Positions 40,556-52,952 of a DNA stretch of 64,000 nt are shown one piece after another. The stretch spans positions 35,477,705 through 35,541,704 of the forward strand of contig NC_052518.1 in NCBI RefSeq assembly GCF_014356525.2, read 5' to 3'. Under the pieces are notes generated by a model. The model saw only the letters and a list, made by a program, of their open reading frames with translations, was not told the DNA's origin and did not search any database. Both the position numbers and the translations under genes were made by a program. Within the stretch, counting starts at the first letter, position 1. Each line of letters opens with the position of its first letter. The DNA is from Nilaparvata lugens (Eukaryota; Arthropoda; Insecta; Hemiptera; Delphacidae).

Positions 40556-43200
40556 GAGTTGTCAGATAGGGAGGCTGACCGCGCAGGCTATTAGACCTAC
40601 TCGAAGAATCAAGGCATTCCAGAATGATTTCTCATGGAGAAAATAGATAATTAGGAATCAGAGTTGAGTGAGCAGTGAGTCCTCCTAGTTCATATTATTA
40701 AATAATCCAATTTGGGTAGCTGAAAGTTTCTCAACAATGCAACATAAAATGGAGTACGGTATTCTATCACTATCAGAAAGCTCATGGTGTAGCAGTTCCA
40801 GAATCTCTATTTTTTCTAATAAGCACAAATAGCTAAAACGCAATGTTGACCAGGGGTTCCCAAAAAATGTTTCCACGGACCTCCTCACCTACCTGCAATA
40901 ATGTCGAGGACTACCTCGAAATTAAGAGTTGGGAGGCACTGTGAAACGTGCACTCTCTTGAATCCCAGTACTAAGTAGTTTATATCCATAGGTGGAATGT
41001 TTATTCAAATGTAATTAATGTATTATTATAATGAGCCAAATTATTCGCTTAGAATTTTCAGTTTATGGATTGTATTTATCCTAGCTTCGATATTAATCTT
41101 GAACAGAAATCAAGAGAAAGAAAAAGCTAAGAAACTTGTCCTGTCAAGATGAAAAAAAATAAGATAGTAAATGTATCCAGGTTTTATTCAAATACTGTAG
41201 AAATGGTCAGTTATAGAATTGGTCGGAATACTGTAAGTTGAGTTGTATTATACATTGAATTCGAGAACAAGCACCTGTCAGGCAGTTTTGGTTTATTACT
41301 TTGGCATTCCAAAACCTCGATTCAATCGATCTTGGCCGGAATAGAGTCTGTTCCACAAGTAAAAGATTGGTTATTCGCAGCTTAACCGATGAGAGATTTG
41401 ATATGATAGACTATCATTTCCAAATATCTCATCCGAGAATCCTTGAAAATGCATTATTTGTATGAACCAGGTAGAATCTAGTGCCACTTGTGGGTAGGCT
41501 GAAGAGAGCATACCGACGACACAGATTGAGATAAGTTGAGAAGAATGCTAATGCGTTATTCATATAACAGAGGCTGCAAATCAATGTAGGGCTGTTCAGA
41601 GTTTCATCAATTCCCGTGAACGCAAATCAGGTGAATTGGACCAGAGTTTTGCAACTGCAGATGAGATCAATATCAACAATATAATAATACATAATCAAAT
41701 CAAATAAATCTTTATTCACATGATACACAAATGAAACAATGAAAAAAAACAATTATAATAAATAGAAAGGAAATTTCTCAATAATTATTTTTCAATAGTA
41801 CAATCATTATGAAATTATCACAATGATAAACCATAAGAGACGTTCTTGTGTTGACTTAGTTCAGGACATCACTGATGGCTCTTCTGATGAGATGACTGAA
41901 TTCTTAGCTACTCTTTAGAGGATTCCACTTCTTGAGAAGCATTTTGTATGGATTAATATGAATGGATAATTATTCAAATGAGTCGTCTCTTATGGTTTAT
42001 TATTGTAATAATTTCATAATTGTAGTATTGGAAACTAGTTATTGAGGAATTTTTATTTTATTTATTACTAGCCGTCAGGCTCGCTTTGCTTGTCTAGCCA
42101 GGAGCCCCGACTGGTTCGTCCAAGAATGAGATCAGCGGGCTCGCTTCGCTCGCCTCCATTTTTCATTTGAGCATGCTTCATTCCATCTGAAAGTCAAAGT
42201 ACTGAGAAAACGCAGAAATCGTTGATGAAATAATCTTTGATGAAATATCAAAGTCACCTCATCACTAAATTTTTAGACCCTAGCTAAACCTATGTACCAA
42301 ATTTCAACATTTTCTGTCTATTGATGAAATAACTGAGAAAACGCTAAAATTTGCGGTCTTGGCTGTCGCGAGAGGAGATCTTCACATGAATAAAAAATTG
42401 GGAGATGGCTGGAAACGATCCTTATTCAATTGAGGCATCCTCAATAAGTCTAATTGACTGAGCGAAGTGAGGTCTAAGATTCAAGTCGACGATTTTGCAT
42501 TTCTCTTTATGTTTAATATCGAGGCACCGAACTTCGCTCATTATTTATTCATTGATAAACAGAACACAATTATTTAGAATAATTGGGAAGGACTAACAGG
42601 CACAGCCAAAAACTGTTTCTTCCCCAAATTTTGATTTATACACTATAAATAGTCCAAAAAGTTGGTTATGTTCTATACACTTGAATTCAAGTCCAATTTT
42701 CAGTCCAAAGATTTGAAAACAGGAAAGTTCTAATTTTGATTGTTTACATACCAAATTGAATAACAAAATAACACTCACTAATCACTTAAAACTGTAAAAT
42801 GATTAGCTTTGAAAATTATTACATACTCTAGTTCAGAATGATATACTATGTCATGTCAACAAATCAGATTATTTTGATCAAGTCGATTAAAATTTCTAGA
42901 TAATATTTCTCGTGAGATAAGCTGATTGATTCAACAGCTGGACATAATTATGTCTCTCTCTCACACAAGCATCTTCTGTTATCCACAAACGACGAAATTA
43001 TCATCTGTTTTTCCTAGGATGAATGATTATTATCCTTTTCATGACCTTCAGCGAGTTTTCGCAGGGATGAGACCTAGCGTAATCGAATTTCATAAAATCA
43101 TAAACCTACTATGTTCTAAATTTCGTGAAAATCGTTAGAGCCGTTTTCGAGATCCGTTGGACATACATAACCATATAACCATATACAGAAATTGCTTGCT
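40556..43200. other. No supported gene
   Basis: AT-rich. 42065-42165 holds a gctcgcttcgctcgcc-type dispersed repeat. 42455-42500 (gagcgaagtgaggtctaaga, ttcaagtcgacg) recurs inverted at 48307-48357. Confidence 0.45.
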
Positions 43201-43208
43201 TAATATAA

Positions 43209-43409
43209 TTGGATATAAATACCCATAGAAACAGTTTTGGCAAACTCCAACCTATTAAAATGTATTTGCGCTTTACAATGGCACAAGAAAGGCTCAATTC
43301 ACTCCCGATACTGTCGATTGAAAATGAAATTGTAAAGAGACTGGACTTTGGAGAAAATTTAAAAACGTTTGTTTTTGCCAAATCAAGGAGAATACATTTT
43401 TGTGTTTAA
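43209..43409 (+). pseudogene. hAT transposase C-terminal (dimerisation) fragment, copy 1
   Basis: Encodes SFGKLQPIKMYLRFTMAQER followed by LNSLPILSIENEIVKRLDFG and a basic end. This is the Dimer_Tnp_hAT signature of ZMYM-like hAT transposases (SFSKLK.IK.YLRSTM.QERL..LailSIE), with the hydrophobic C-terminal helix used for dimerisation. Nothing of the RNase H catalytic core lies upstream, so this is a small relic. The flanking 3' DNA (about 120 bp) is shared with copy 2 at 47136-47357. Confidence 0.75.
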
Positions 43410-44099
43410 GTGTTGAGTTTTAATGTTTAGTTCCTATTGAAAAGGCAAGACAATTTATATACATCCTAGAACGAAATATCACAGTGACAAAGACGCAAAA
43501 CTGCTGACTGTATATGAATAATTGGGCTCAACCCAAATGGAATAGATTAATAATAACAAATTTTGAGTGATAATGTATTGAAGATATTGACTCCATTTGC
43601 GACAATTCATTCGTGTAAAACTGGGTTTACTGCATGAAAAGTAAATATAGATCAAGACTGGTTGTGACCAGGAACTTAGAGTAGGGTACCGTTATCAGTG
43701 CTGACACCTCGTTTCAATAAACTCTGTGCGAAAAAAACGAGCTCATCATTCACACTCAGGCTCTTTTTATTGTTCAATGCAACAAAAATAACAACTATGT
43801 ACGATAGTACCTGAATAAATGATAATTGTTTTTATAGAATTAGTTGTTTCATTATGATTGAGACTATCGCCCCATTGGGTTATGTATAGAACGTGCTAAA
43901 CTCAACTAAATAAATATTGAGTGTAAAATATGTAGGTAATATACGTACGTATACGTATATGTACAACATGCACAGTAGTCTATGCTTATACATGTAGGGG
44001 GGCCCGGCTTACAGCTGAATTATGCAGGTGGGGCTCGAAAAAAAAAGTTTGAGAACCACTGACTTGCTCCAACGAGCCACCCACGTTCTCTCTATTTAT

Positions 44100-44116
44100 A
44101 TATCTTATAAATATAT

Positions 44117-44153
<37 letters not shown>
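44100..44153. repeat. (TA)n microsatellite
   Basis: Two adjoining TA runs separated by ataatat. Confidence 0.9.
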
Positions 44154-44207
44154 TGAGGAAGAAGCCAATTGAGATTTGTAACATTGATAAAAAGTTATAA
44201 CGAAATA

Positions 44208-44352
44208 ATAAGGCCCACATTCATGACAGAGCCAAATCCACAGATCATATCCTCCAATTGGCTACGAAACAGCTATTGGTGAGAATCAGCCAATCGGAGG
44301 ATATGTTCTGTGTATTTGGCTCCGTTGGCTCTGTCGTGAAAGGGGGCCTTAA
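44208..44352. mobile_element. Small foldback MITE
   Basis: Arms start aaggccc...tcatgacagagccaaat and end atttggctccgttggctctg / tcgtgaaagggggcctt. The inner parts catatcctccaattggct and cagccaatcggaggatatg pair well, leaving a loop of about 25 bp. Flanking taa/tta-like bases would fit a 3-bp TWA target duplication of PIF/Harbinger-type MITEs, but that assignment is weak. Confidence 0.65.
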
Positions 44353-44354
44353 GA

Positions 44355-47130
44355 GAAGTTCAGTGCTAATCTGAACAACTTCATTGTTGTTATCTATGTT
44401 GCAGCTGATATTCAAAATAAGCCTTTTTCAGTCGATTCACTCGAGAATGGTTGGGGTTAGAGTAGCGGTTTGTCGTCTTGGCTGTCGCGAGGAAATCCTC
44501 ACACGAATAAAAAGTTCGGAGAGGGCTGGAAATGGTCTTCCAATTGATGCATCCTTGATAAGTCTAATATAATATAGGTTTAAAACGGTTTCTGAGTACA
44601 GCGAATTACAGAGTGCCCTCAAAAGTCGAAATTCTATCTCAATTTCTACGGTAATCTATTGACATTTATGTCAAAACAAAGCCTCTGGCAAAATAAATTA
44701 ATTAATTTTTGTGAATAATTAATAAATTTATCGAGAATTTGATGCCTTACCAAACACTTATGTTCAACAACTGTCTAATTATGATCTTTCAAAACAAAGA
44801 AGTATAATATCTCATTCCAATAATAAGATAATAATATCTTCAAGGGCTACCGGGTTTTGTATTTTGGTTATTGAAAGTAGAACTTATCTAGTCCCGAATT
44901 GTAAAGAAGAATCCTCTCCTTGATTTGCAATGAATATATTATCGTAATAATGAAAAATAGTATCATGGTCATTGGTGTTAGCCTCTCATCAGCAAGGTAA
45001 TCATGGAAGTATCAATTGATATAATTCAAAAAAAATTATTCATTTATCTACAAATTCTCTCCGGATAGTATGTTGAAAGTGTACACAAAAACCTCCTCGT
45101 TTTGTGGCTTTAATGCGTAATTATTTTGCATCCACTGCTCGAAGTAACTGCTATTGCTTTGGCCTTGAACTCTCAGTGAACTGATGATTCAGCAGTCAGT
45201 TCATTTTCAGCATAATTTACGGTTTTCTCAGCTAACAGGTGACAGGTGACAACTCAGTTTCAGACGTGACGTTGCAATTACACACGAAAAGTAATTTCGA
45301 TAATCTAAATAACACATGGGTAATGCCAGCGAGTATCAATAGAAATTCCCAATAGAAAAACTCCAATACAAAAATAGATAAATAAGTTCAAAATGAATGA
45401 TCTTTTAATAAATATTTATACTTGATCAACATGGAATTGATCAGTAGGCCTATGTATAATACCATATCATGTATTTTTTGCATACATCCATTCTTCTGAA
45501 TAGGCTACATTGTTTTTAATTCTCATGTGAATAATATTTACAGCAGTTTTGCATCACAATATTTTATTGTAGATAGTCATGATCCTTTTTATTGTGTTAT
45601 CTTATGGTATTTTCTATCTACTTAGACTTTTTACTCACTTTCAATCTCTTGATGAATGGTTGCACATTCGATAATTCCATTGAGTGTTTGATTTAATCTG
45701 AAGTATTAAAATCTTGAGCTTGGCATTCGAGGCTCAAAAATATCTCAACATATCCTTACAGCAGGCTACCCACAAAAGTTTTACATCATAATAACTTAGT
45801 TATTGTAATGAATGATAATTTTTATATCATATTTTAAACTTTTCACTCTATTTCATACTATTTTCCTCACTTCCAGTCCTCTGATGAATGGATACATTCA
45901 TTCGATAATCCATTGATTGTTTTCATCAATGAATTGGCATGAGATTGGCATTCTAGGCTCAACAACAGCCCAACATAATATTATTTTTTGAATGCTCTAA
46001 TCATTGTATGTTTCGAGTGTCATGAGATGTTCTAATTTATTCTATTTCCAAAGTATAAGACATTTTCTACAAATTTTTGCAGTTATTCATATCTGATCAA
46101 CATAATATAATTATGATTATTATTTTGCAAGATCATGTATATATTAATTTTAAATATCTTTGACATTAAAATCCTTATCAAAAACTTGTTATGTTATTAT
46201 AATTTATCAAAACCAAATGTAAGCTTCTAAGCATTTATGTCAGTACTCACAAAAGCTCCATGAAAAGCTCTATTGTATACTCAAATAATTAAATTTTGTA
46301 AATCAGTTCAGTTGTGACTCGTGAAACATGAATACGAATTTCTTGAGTTCTTTTGATCTATTACAATACACCATTAATATTGAATTAGTTTTTTATTATT
46401 GTACATAATTTCTTTACGGGAAGTATGCAACATACAGCATATCTCTTGCAGTTATTGAAGGCTTGATTAACATGAAATTATCAAGTACTAGGAATATCAG
46501 CTTTCAAACTTGTTTTTTTTTAATGCATCCACCCTTCTGAATAAGGTACCTTTGAACCTTTGGATCCTTGAATCTGTCCCTCCAAAAACATAAACATAAA
46601 TAGGGTACATTATTCTCAATTCTTCTGTCAACATAGGCGTACCTAGGATCATGTTAGGGGAAGGGTCAAGCTACTTAGAAGTTATGTCCTTGGTGGGGGG
46701 GGGGGAGTGAACAAGGCCATCGTGTTCTTTTAAGGCGCCCAAGGCGAAACTTTTGTTGACCATAACACACAAGAAATTGATTGGGAGAGTGATTGAACTT
46801 GGTATAGAGTGGTCCGAAAGTTGTCCCACCAAAATTGTCAAAAGTGGTTCGAAAGTTGTCCCACCAAAATTGTCAAATTGCCTTTCATTATATATTATCT
46901 GCATATTAGATCAATGTATAGTATTTTTGTTGTTTAAAGCAATTTCTTTGGAAACAGGAGCATGTGATGTTTACTGATCTCATGTTCTTGTACGGTACTC
47001 AAGCAGAGGCACCAGAAAATTCTCCGAATATGAGAATAGGCTATTGTTTTCTCCTTCTAAGCATTTCTATCTCCTTCAATCTCCTCATAGCGAGCGAAGT
47101 GTTGGGTTTAATTTAAAAAGTTCAACAGTG
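44355..47130. other. No supported gene
   Basis: AT-rich. A short tandem pair (gtggtccgaaagttgtccca, ccaaaattgtcaaa) lies at 46811-46879. Open frames (such as 46671-46904) run across it and have no domain. Confidence 0.4.
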
Positions 47131-47135
47131 AAGAC

Positions 47136-47357
47136 ATGTTCACAAACTTCTGGGTTGCACAATTCAATTTCCTAACAATTCCCGTGGTTAGTGCAAAACG
47201 TAGTTTTAGCAAAGTCAAACCTATTAAAATGTATTTGCGCTCCACAATGGCACAAGAAAGGCTCAATATTCACTCGCGATACTCTCGATTGAAAATGAAA
47301 TTGCAAAGAAACTGGATATTGGAGAAAATTTAAAAACGTTTGTTTATGCCAAATCAA
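47136..47357 (+). pseudogene. hAT transposase C-terminal fragment, copy 2
   Basis: Encodes NFLTIPVVSAKRSFSKVKPI then KMYLRSTMAQERLN. This extends copy 1 upstream by the LTIPVxxASaERSFSKLK block that precedes the dimerisation helix in hAT transposases. A 2-bp insertion then shifts the frame, so the helix (LSIE region) is lost. The downstream 130 bp match 43410-43530, including the acgaaatatcacagtg block. Same orientation as copy 1, 3.9 kb apart. Confidence 0.75.
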
Positions 47358-47539
47358 GGAGAATACATTTTTGTGTTTGAGTTTTGTGTTTTAATGTACA
47401 ATTCCTATCGAAAAGACAAGACAATTTATAACCATCCTAAAACGAAATATCACAGTGTCAAAGACGCAAGACTGCTGACAGTGCTGACTGTATATAAACA
47501 CTAGTTGCTCTGTGAACATTAGACCTCGCGCTCAGTAAG

Positions 47540-49375
47540 TTAAATTGACCTGTTGTTATTTTACCTAAAAAATTAATGAATAAATAATTTATCAATTTGA
47601 AATGTCTAGAAAAATCCTAAATATACAGAGAGCTTTCTGTCCTATCGTACCGTGACTTGTCGTCCTGGAATGTGAGTGTGAGCGCTGTTATCAGTTCTGG
47701 CTGCCGTCGTTACGCCAATCCAATCAACCCATCAGAGAACATTCTGTGTTGTCTTGTTGGCGAAAAATCGGTGTGTTGAAATTAACAAAATGAACTACCA
47801 TAATGCTGATTTCCTACAAACTTCATTTCTGACTTTTCATGATTTTATAAATCAATTTCTTCTCAATAATATTTGTTGCAATTTTTATCATCAGACTAAA
47901 AAAGAAAAATGCAAGAAAAAAATGTTTTCTATCAATAACTCCAAACTAGAATCATGGTCTCAGCTTATGGAAAGAAAAAGTTAGTAGACAACTGTCTACT
48001 AACGTTGATGGAAAGATACATTTTCAAGATGTTCGAAATTTTTGAACGGTTAGTATTCTAATCCACTAGACAGCTGATTTATGATGAATAATTTATTGTA
48101 TAGTCTGATTTTTACGGTAATATTGGTGTTCGAATGAAACTCCTTTTCCTTTTGTATTATCTTTAAAATACAACATTTAAAAAAAAACCTCATGTATATG
48201 TCGACGCAAAATATTCAAAAAGGACATACCTGTCAAATTTCATGAAAATCTATTGCTGCGTTTCGCTGTAAATGCGCAACATATAAACATTTGAACATAC
48301 AGAGAAATGCCAAACCGTCGACTTGAATCTTAGACCTCACTTCGCTCGGTCAATAATTAGTTTATTTCACTTCGTATATTGTGACTGTGAATATAATAAC
48401 AAGTAGTGAGTGAGAGATCCGTGATGCTATTAAGCTGGACAACATTGAATTAAAAATAAAAAAAATGAAGCTGTGCACTCCATAGCTGTTTGCATGATAT
48501 ATACACATCTCAAGAGCTCAACCCAAATGAAATGGATTACGGAATAATAACAATAGAGAGGAAGCCGAAGACCGTTACCGTCCTGTTACAGTTATTTCGT
48601 AAGTCAAACGAAATCAAAATAATTGATTGTCCTAATGTTGTTACAAAATTTGTTGCAACGTCAAGTACAATTACAATATTATAAATACTTATAAGATCAA
48701 TATAAAACATAGAAATTACTATAGTAACTGAATTGAAAACAATAAATTTTCCTGTACGTCCATAGAACTATGTTATTACAGTAAACTTAAGGATTTAACC
48801 TTTTTTACAGGAAAAGCTGTGTAAACTATGCTTTTTTAAAAACTCGACCTCCAAAAATTAGTCTATAGAGATATTATATTGAGTCAATTAACAGTACACG
48901 TTCTTGAACGGTCTACTGTTACATGGATAATGAATCTCCAATGTACACTCCAGTGTCTCCAGTGTACAACTTGCCATGCAAATCGCATTTCTTTGACCTC
49001 TTAATTCTGCCAACATCACATCAAAACGTTCCCATATTTTTGCGCCACTCTGTATTTCATATTTCAAGATGGTCCTTTCATATCTTGCATAAATGAAGAC
49101 ACTTCAAGTCCTCAATAAAATGAATGAAGTCTAGAAAGATCATTCCAGCAATTTCATTCAATTCAATTATTTAGAACTTCATAATCAATTAATTATACCC
49201 TCTTATTCAATATTATTCCAAATCAACCAATTGGATTTTCTCGACTTGTAAAAAAAATATTCACTATCATTTAAATAAGACGCTATAGGCAGACCTGCAA
49301 ATTTAAATCTTAGCCTTGCAAAATGGGTGTTGCAGCCAGAACTTGTGTTAAGAACCGGTTTTCTACCCGCTATGT
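47540..49375. other. No supported gene
   Basis: AT-rich; contains an inverted copy of 42455-42500 at 48307-48357 and a short block (gagctcaacccaaatg, 48515) also found at 43525. Confidence 0.4.
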
Positions 49376-49377
49376 AA

Positions 49378-49525
49378 GTTGAACTAAACACACAATTTCT
49401 CCCCGGATTGTGGGTTGGAAGTGTACACACCATTTCTCCCCGGTTTGTGCAGTGAAAGTGTACACACATTTCTCCCCAGTTTGTGCAGTGAAAGTGTACA
49501 CACATTTCTCCCCATTTTGTAGGTT
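49378..49525 (-). repeat. 37-bp tandem repeat
   Basis: Three to four units of tctccccggtttgtgcagtg plus aaagtgtacacacattt. Each contains a CTCCCC box and a gtgtacac palindrome, the same two motifs arranged as GGGGAG / gtgtacac at 49815-49875. Confidence 0.75.
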
Positions 49526-49684
49526 TAATGCGTAATTTTTTTTTCAAGTCAACATAAAAAAATGTCACAATTGTATTAAAAACATATTAATATAACTTCT
49601 AAAACAAAAATTGAAACTCTAACATGTGTGTAGTGTAAATCAGCCTCCCCGCATTGTATGTTCATTTCTCACCTCCCCATTTGT

Positions 49685-49696
49685 GTCCTTGTTCCA

Positions 49697-49778
<82 letters not shown>

Positions 49779-49808
49779 TGTGTTGTGTGTGTGTGTGTTG
49801 GAACAAGG
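49685..49808. repeat. (GT)n microsatellite inside a dyad
   Basis: About 48 GT dinucleotides flanked by ccttgttcca on the left and tggaacaagg on the right, a perfect 10-bp inverted repeat. Confidence 0.85.
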
Positions 49809-50930
49809 TATAATACGGGGAGACAATCAAGTATACACAGCACATTAAGGGGAGGTGTGTACACTAAGGGGAGACCCCGTAGTGTCACTGCTCAATTTTA
49901 GTAAAAATCACTTCTACATGCTTAAAACCATGTAAAAACGTAATAAAAAAAAATCTCCCCATTATGTTAGTACTCCACCTAATTGGGATACACTCCAGTT
50001 TCCAAAATTGCCACCACGTTGTGCTACGATCGCTAATACACACTTACACAAAACTCATTTACGGATTGAGCATACAATGCGGGGTACTTGCATATCCCTG
50101 CATATCTCCATTGTCTCCTTCACTGTTCGAAGTAACTGGTTTGCTATGGGGCTTGCCGTGAATTTATGAATCAGCAACTTATCTCCTTTTTCGTTCAGAC
50201 TCATTGAGTCACAGCTTAGCGAATTCATAGTTTATTTTTCTGTTCATTCACTTGAGACATGAGAAGGGAGGGAGGAAACATGCTGCCAGAATGTATTGTG
50301 GTACTGATTTTTTAGTTATTTGGTACAAATAGTCTGAAAATGATCCTTCACAAAAAAATACCCTCTGCTAACCTTACAGTGTTAAAAATACCTGTTTTTT
50401 TCTCCATATAACTCAAAAACATTTCATAGTGAAAAAATCCAGAACTGTTTCCAAGAGAATAAAATCCTCTACAAATCAACGCCAAATTAGGTTCATCACA
50501 ATCAATGGTGACTTGGTAACACAATTTCCCGAGAATTTCCCGCATTGAATTTGGGTTATTGCTAGAATGATGCGAATGGGAGGCTTGTTAAGATTCAAGA
50601 ATAGCACGTCAGTAAGTTTATATTCTTGAACAGGCTTCACTGAGAATTCACTTACTGTTTTAGAGAAGCGGATGCCTCAAACTTTGCTAACCTAACATTG
50701 TATCTCAAGATCAGGATAGCCTATGATAAAATGAAATTTGTCTCTTAGTTTCTCTCCATATTGACATTTTCTTCTGTGTCTGTCAATCCTTGCAAAAACT
50801 CTCTTGTAAACCTTGGATTGAATATTTTACTTGTGTACGGCATGCTCACTTTTTGTGAAAAGACGTTGTTTCAGAGAAAAGATTTAGTAATCATACCCTG
50901 CTCAAAAAAAAAAAATAGTAGTCACAACAC
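49797..50930 (+). repeat. 1.1-kb dispersed repeat, copy 2
   Basis: Matches 39440-40555; see that entry. Starts ttggaacaaggtataatacg and ends catacctgctcaaaaaaaa-like sequence. Preceded here by the (GT)n dyad, where copy 1 has only four GT repeats. Confidence 0.8.
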
Positions 50931-50934
50931 CTTT

Positions 50935-51135
50935 TCCAATTTTATTTGAGAAAGTAAAAAGTTAATTTGAGAAAGTATCAATTGTATTTGAGAATAGTCA
51001 CTTGTAATTGAGAAAATGTCAGATGTAGCCTAAATGAGAATAGTCAATTGTATTTAGGAAGTCATCACACATGTAATTGAGAGTAGTGAATTGTATTTGA
51101 GAAATCGTCAAATGTGAATGAGAAGATATCATATC
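50935..51135 (+). repeat. Degenerate 20-bp array (attgtatttgagaatagtca)
   Basis: About nine imperfect units with core ttgtatttgagaa and gtca, spaced 18-24 bp. Open frames on the minus strand cross it but show no domain. Confidence 0.65.
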
Positions 51136-51315
51136 ATGAGCAGACATTTGAAAATGAGAAAATTTTCCAATTGACATGTCGTGACTCTTCTGTAGACTAC
51201 AGTACAGGTTTGATTTGAGCAGGAAAGGATACTGTACTACGTACACAGTATTCCATAGGCTTTGTATGTGTGAAATTATTATTTTCAATTGTGAAATTTA
51301 TTTCCCCTGTACTGT

Positions 51316-51498
51316 TCACGAATGATTAATGAGAATCATTTCTATGTATGTATTGGCAACACGACTTTTGTCTCCAAACATTTTAACTTGATGAAGATCA
51401 AATTCTCTATGTTCACGGCGCAATTGAACTTTATCATCAATCAATTGAATCTCTTGATCAAGCAATTCGGTAACTCTCCAATGGATTTTGGGGCTCAA
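51316..51498 (-). other. Possible coding fragment
   Basis: 60 codons with coding-like composition, IHWRVTELLDQEIQLIDDKV then LRREHREFDLHQVKMFGDK, charged and helical. Both strands are open, no splice context or family is recognised, and it could be chance. Confidence 0.25.
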
Positions 51499-51776
51499 AA
51501 ATATTTTTTTATTTAAAAACTAAACGTTTCATTTGAATATAAAATATATTATCATATTATTTTTTATGAGTACAGTTATGGAAAATAAAAGTATTGGTTT
51601 TTTAAAATCATTCCCCAATTACAACTGACAACTTTTCGATTTCAAATCGTATGTTCTCAAATTAGGAGTTGATAGTGAGCTGTTGAACGGAGCGGTCGCA
51701 GAATTGTTTTGCTCTCTTATCTCAAGTTTCCGGACGGGTCGTGCCTAATCGGTTCATTTAGTGCATGTTTAACCTA

Positions 51777-52085
51777 AAACGTTCTTTCGTAATAAATTGA
51801 ATTATCAATTTGTTATTTATTTGTGAAATTGTTTTCAAGTGAATCGAAATATTCAAAGTTTAAATTAATAAAAACAGTATCCAACAATACTTTCCACCAG
51901 ACGGTAGTGCTAAAAAGAGACCTAGAGCTAAAAGTTCTTTCGTAATAAATTGAATTATCAATTTGTTTTTTATTTGTGAAATTGTTCTCAAGTGAATCGA
52001 AATATTCGAAGCTGAATGAATAAGAACAGTATCTAACAATACTTTTCACCGGACGATAGTGCTAAGAAGAGTCCTCGTGCTAAAA
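51777..52085 (+). repeat. Two 155-bp 5' monomers of the LINE at 52 kb
   Basis: 51777-51931 and 51932-52085 are tandem copies (ttctttcgtaataaattgaa ... gtgctaaaa). The second runs directly into ORF1. Duplicated 5' units are known as promoter monomers in some LINEs; that role here is inferred. Confidence 0.7.
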
Positions 52086-52744
52086 GTTCGCCTGAGCTCG
52101 AAGAGATGGAACAGAAAAAGCGTGCTCCAGACCCAAGTGTTAAAGCTTCCGGTAATGTGAACTCAGACTTTATTGAATCACTATTTGACCGTTTTGAAAA
52201 GCGGTTTAGTAAGGCTATGGATGAAAAACTCGCGCTGCTAGCTACAAAGGTGGATTTAAATGGTCTAATTGAAAAAGTGAATAAACTCTCTGTCGAGAAT
52301 TAACAGTTAAGAAATCAAATTGTTGCTCAAAAAATTCAGAATAATCTCATAATCAGGAAGATGGAAAATTTTGAAAATAGATCGAGAAGGAACAATATAA
52401 TTTTTCGCGGGCTGAAATATGAATGTGCAACAGTGGATTACGTGAGAACTGTCAAAGACTTTTGTGTGAGTCATTTGGGGGCACGAGCAGGTACCTGGGT
52501 TAATCGAGCACATGCATTGCGCAAGAAAATAGATAACGGGCCAATCATTGCGCATTTTCCGGACGATCAGGACATCCATTTCATCACGAGAAACAGTAGG
52601 AAGCTGAAGGGTACACAGTTTGTGATTCATAAAGACTTTGCTTTCGACACAAGAAAACGACGATCAAAGCTTTTCCGGGTGCTTGGCGAGTTGAAGAAAC
52701 AAGTTCCGGGAGTGAGAGGAGAGTATCGGTTGAAGTGGATCGTT
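52085..52744 (+). pseudogene. LINE ORF1 (RRM-type), one stop codon
   Basis: The frame opens upstream of the ATG at 52106 with SPRAKSSPELEEMEQKKR, then a helical region (FIESLFDRFEKRF, VDLNGLIEKVNKLSVEN), a single TAA at 52301, and resumes in the same frame. ENRSRRNNIIFRGL is the conserved entry to the RRM-like domain of L1-type ORF1 proteins. TWVNRAHALRKK, PIIAHFPDDQDIHFI and a basic C-terminal domain (FDTRKRRSKLFRVLGELKKQ) follow, ending at 52744. It corresponds in layout to the relic at 4058-4764 but is clearly a different family. Confidence 0.75.
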
Positions 52745-52952
52745 TAATCGTGAATAGTCGGGTTTTCACGCTGGATGAGGTGAATGGACTGGTCTCGGAG
52801 GGAGAGGATGGGCTGCAGAAGATCGGGAGCATGTTCGATGAGAGTGTGATGCGGGCCGTGAGCGGGAGCATGTGTGATGAGGAGGAGCGAGGCGGCGAGG
52901 ACGAAGACCGCAACCGCATAGATAACGCCGTCAGTCCGTGTGAGAAGGACAG

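Noticed and set aside
43109..43381. Minus-strand 90-codon ORF opposite the hAT fragment
   Set aside because: Shadow of the plus-strand hAT dimerisation frame, which matches a known family.
49378..49525. Cysteine-rich repeat protein (MCVHFHCTN units) on the minus strand
   Set aside because: Follows a short non-coding tandem repeat and lacks any flanking domain or start context.
39440..50930. LTR retrotransposon formed by the 1.1-kb direct repeats
   Set aside because: No TG...CA ends, no visible primer binding site or polypurine tract, and no gag-pol between them.
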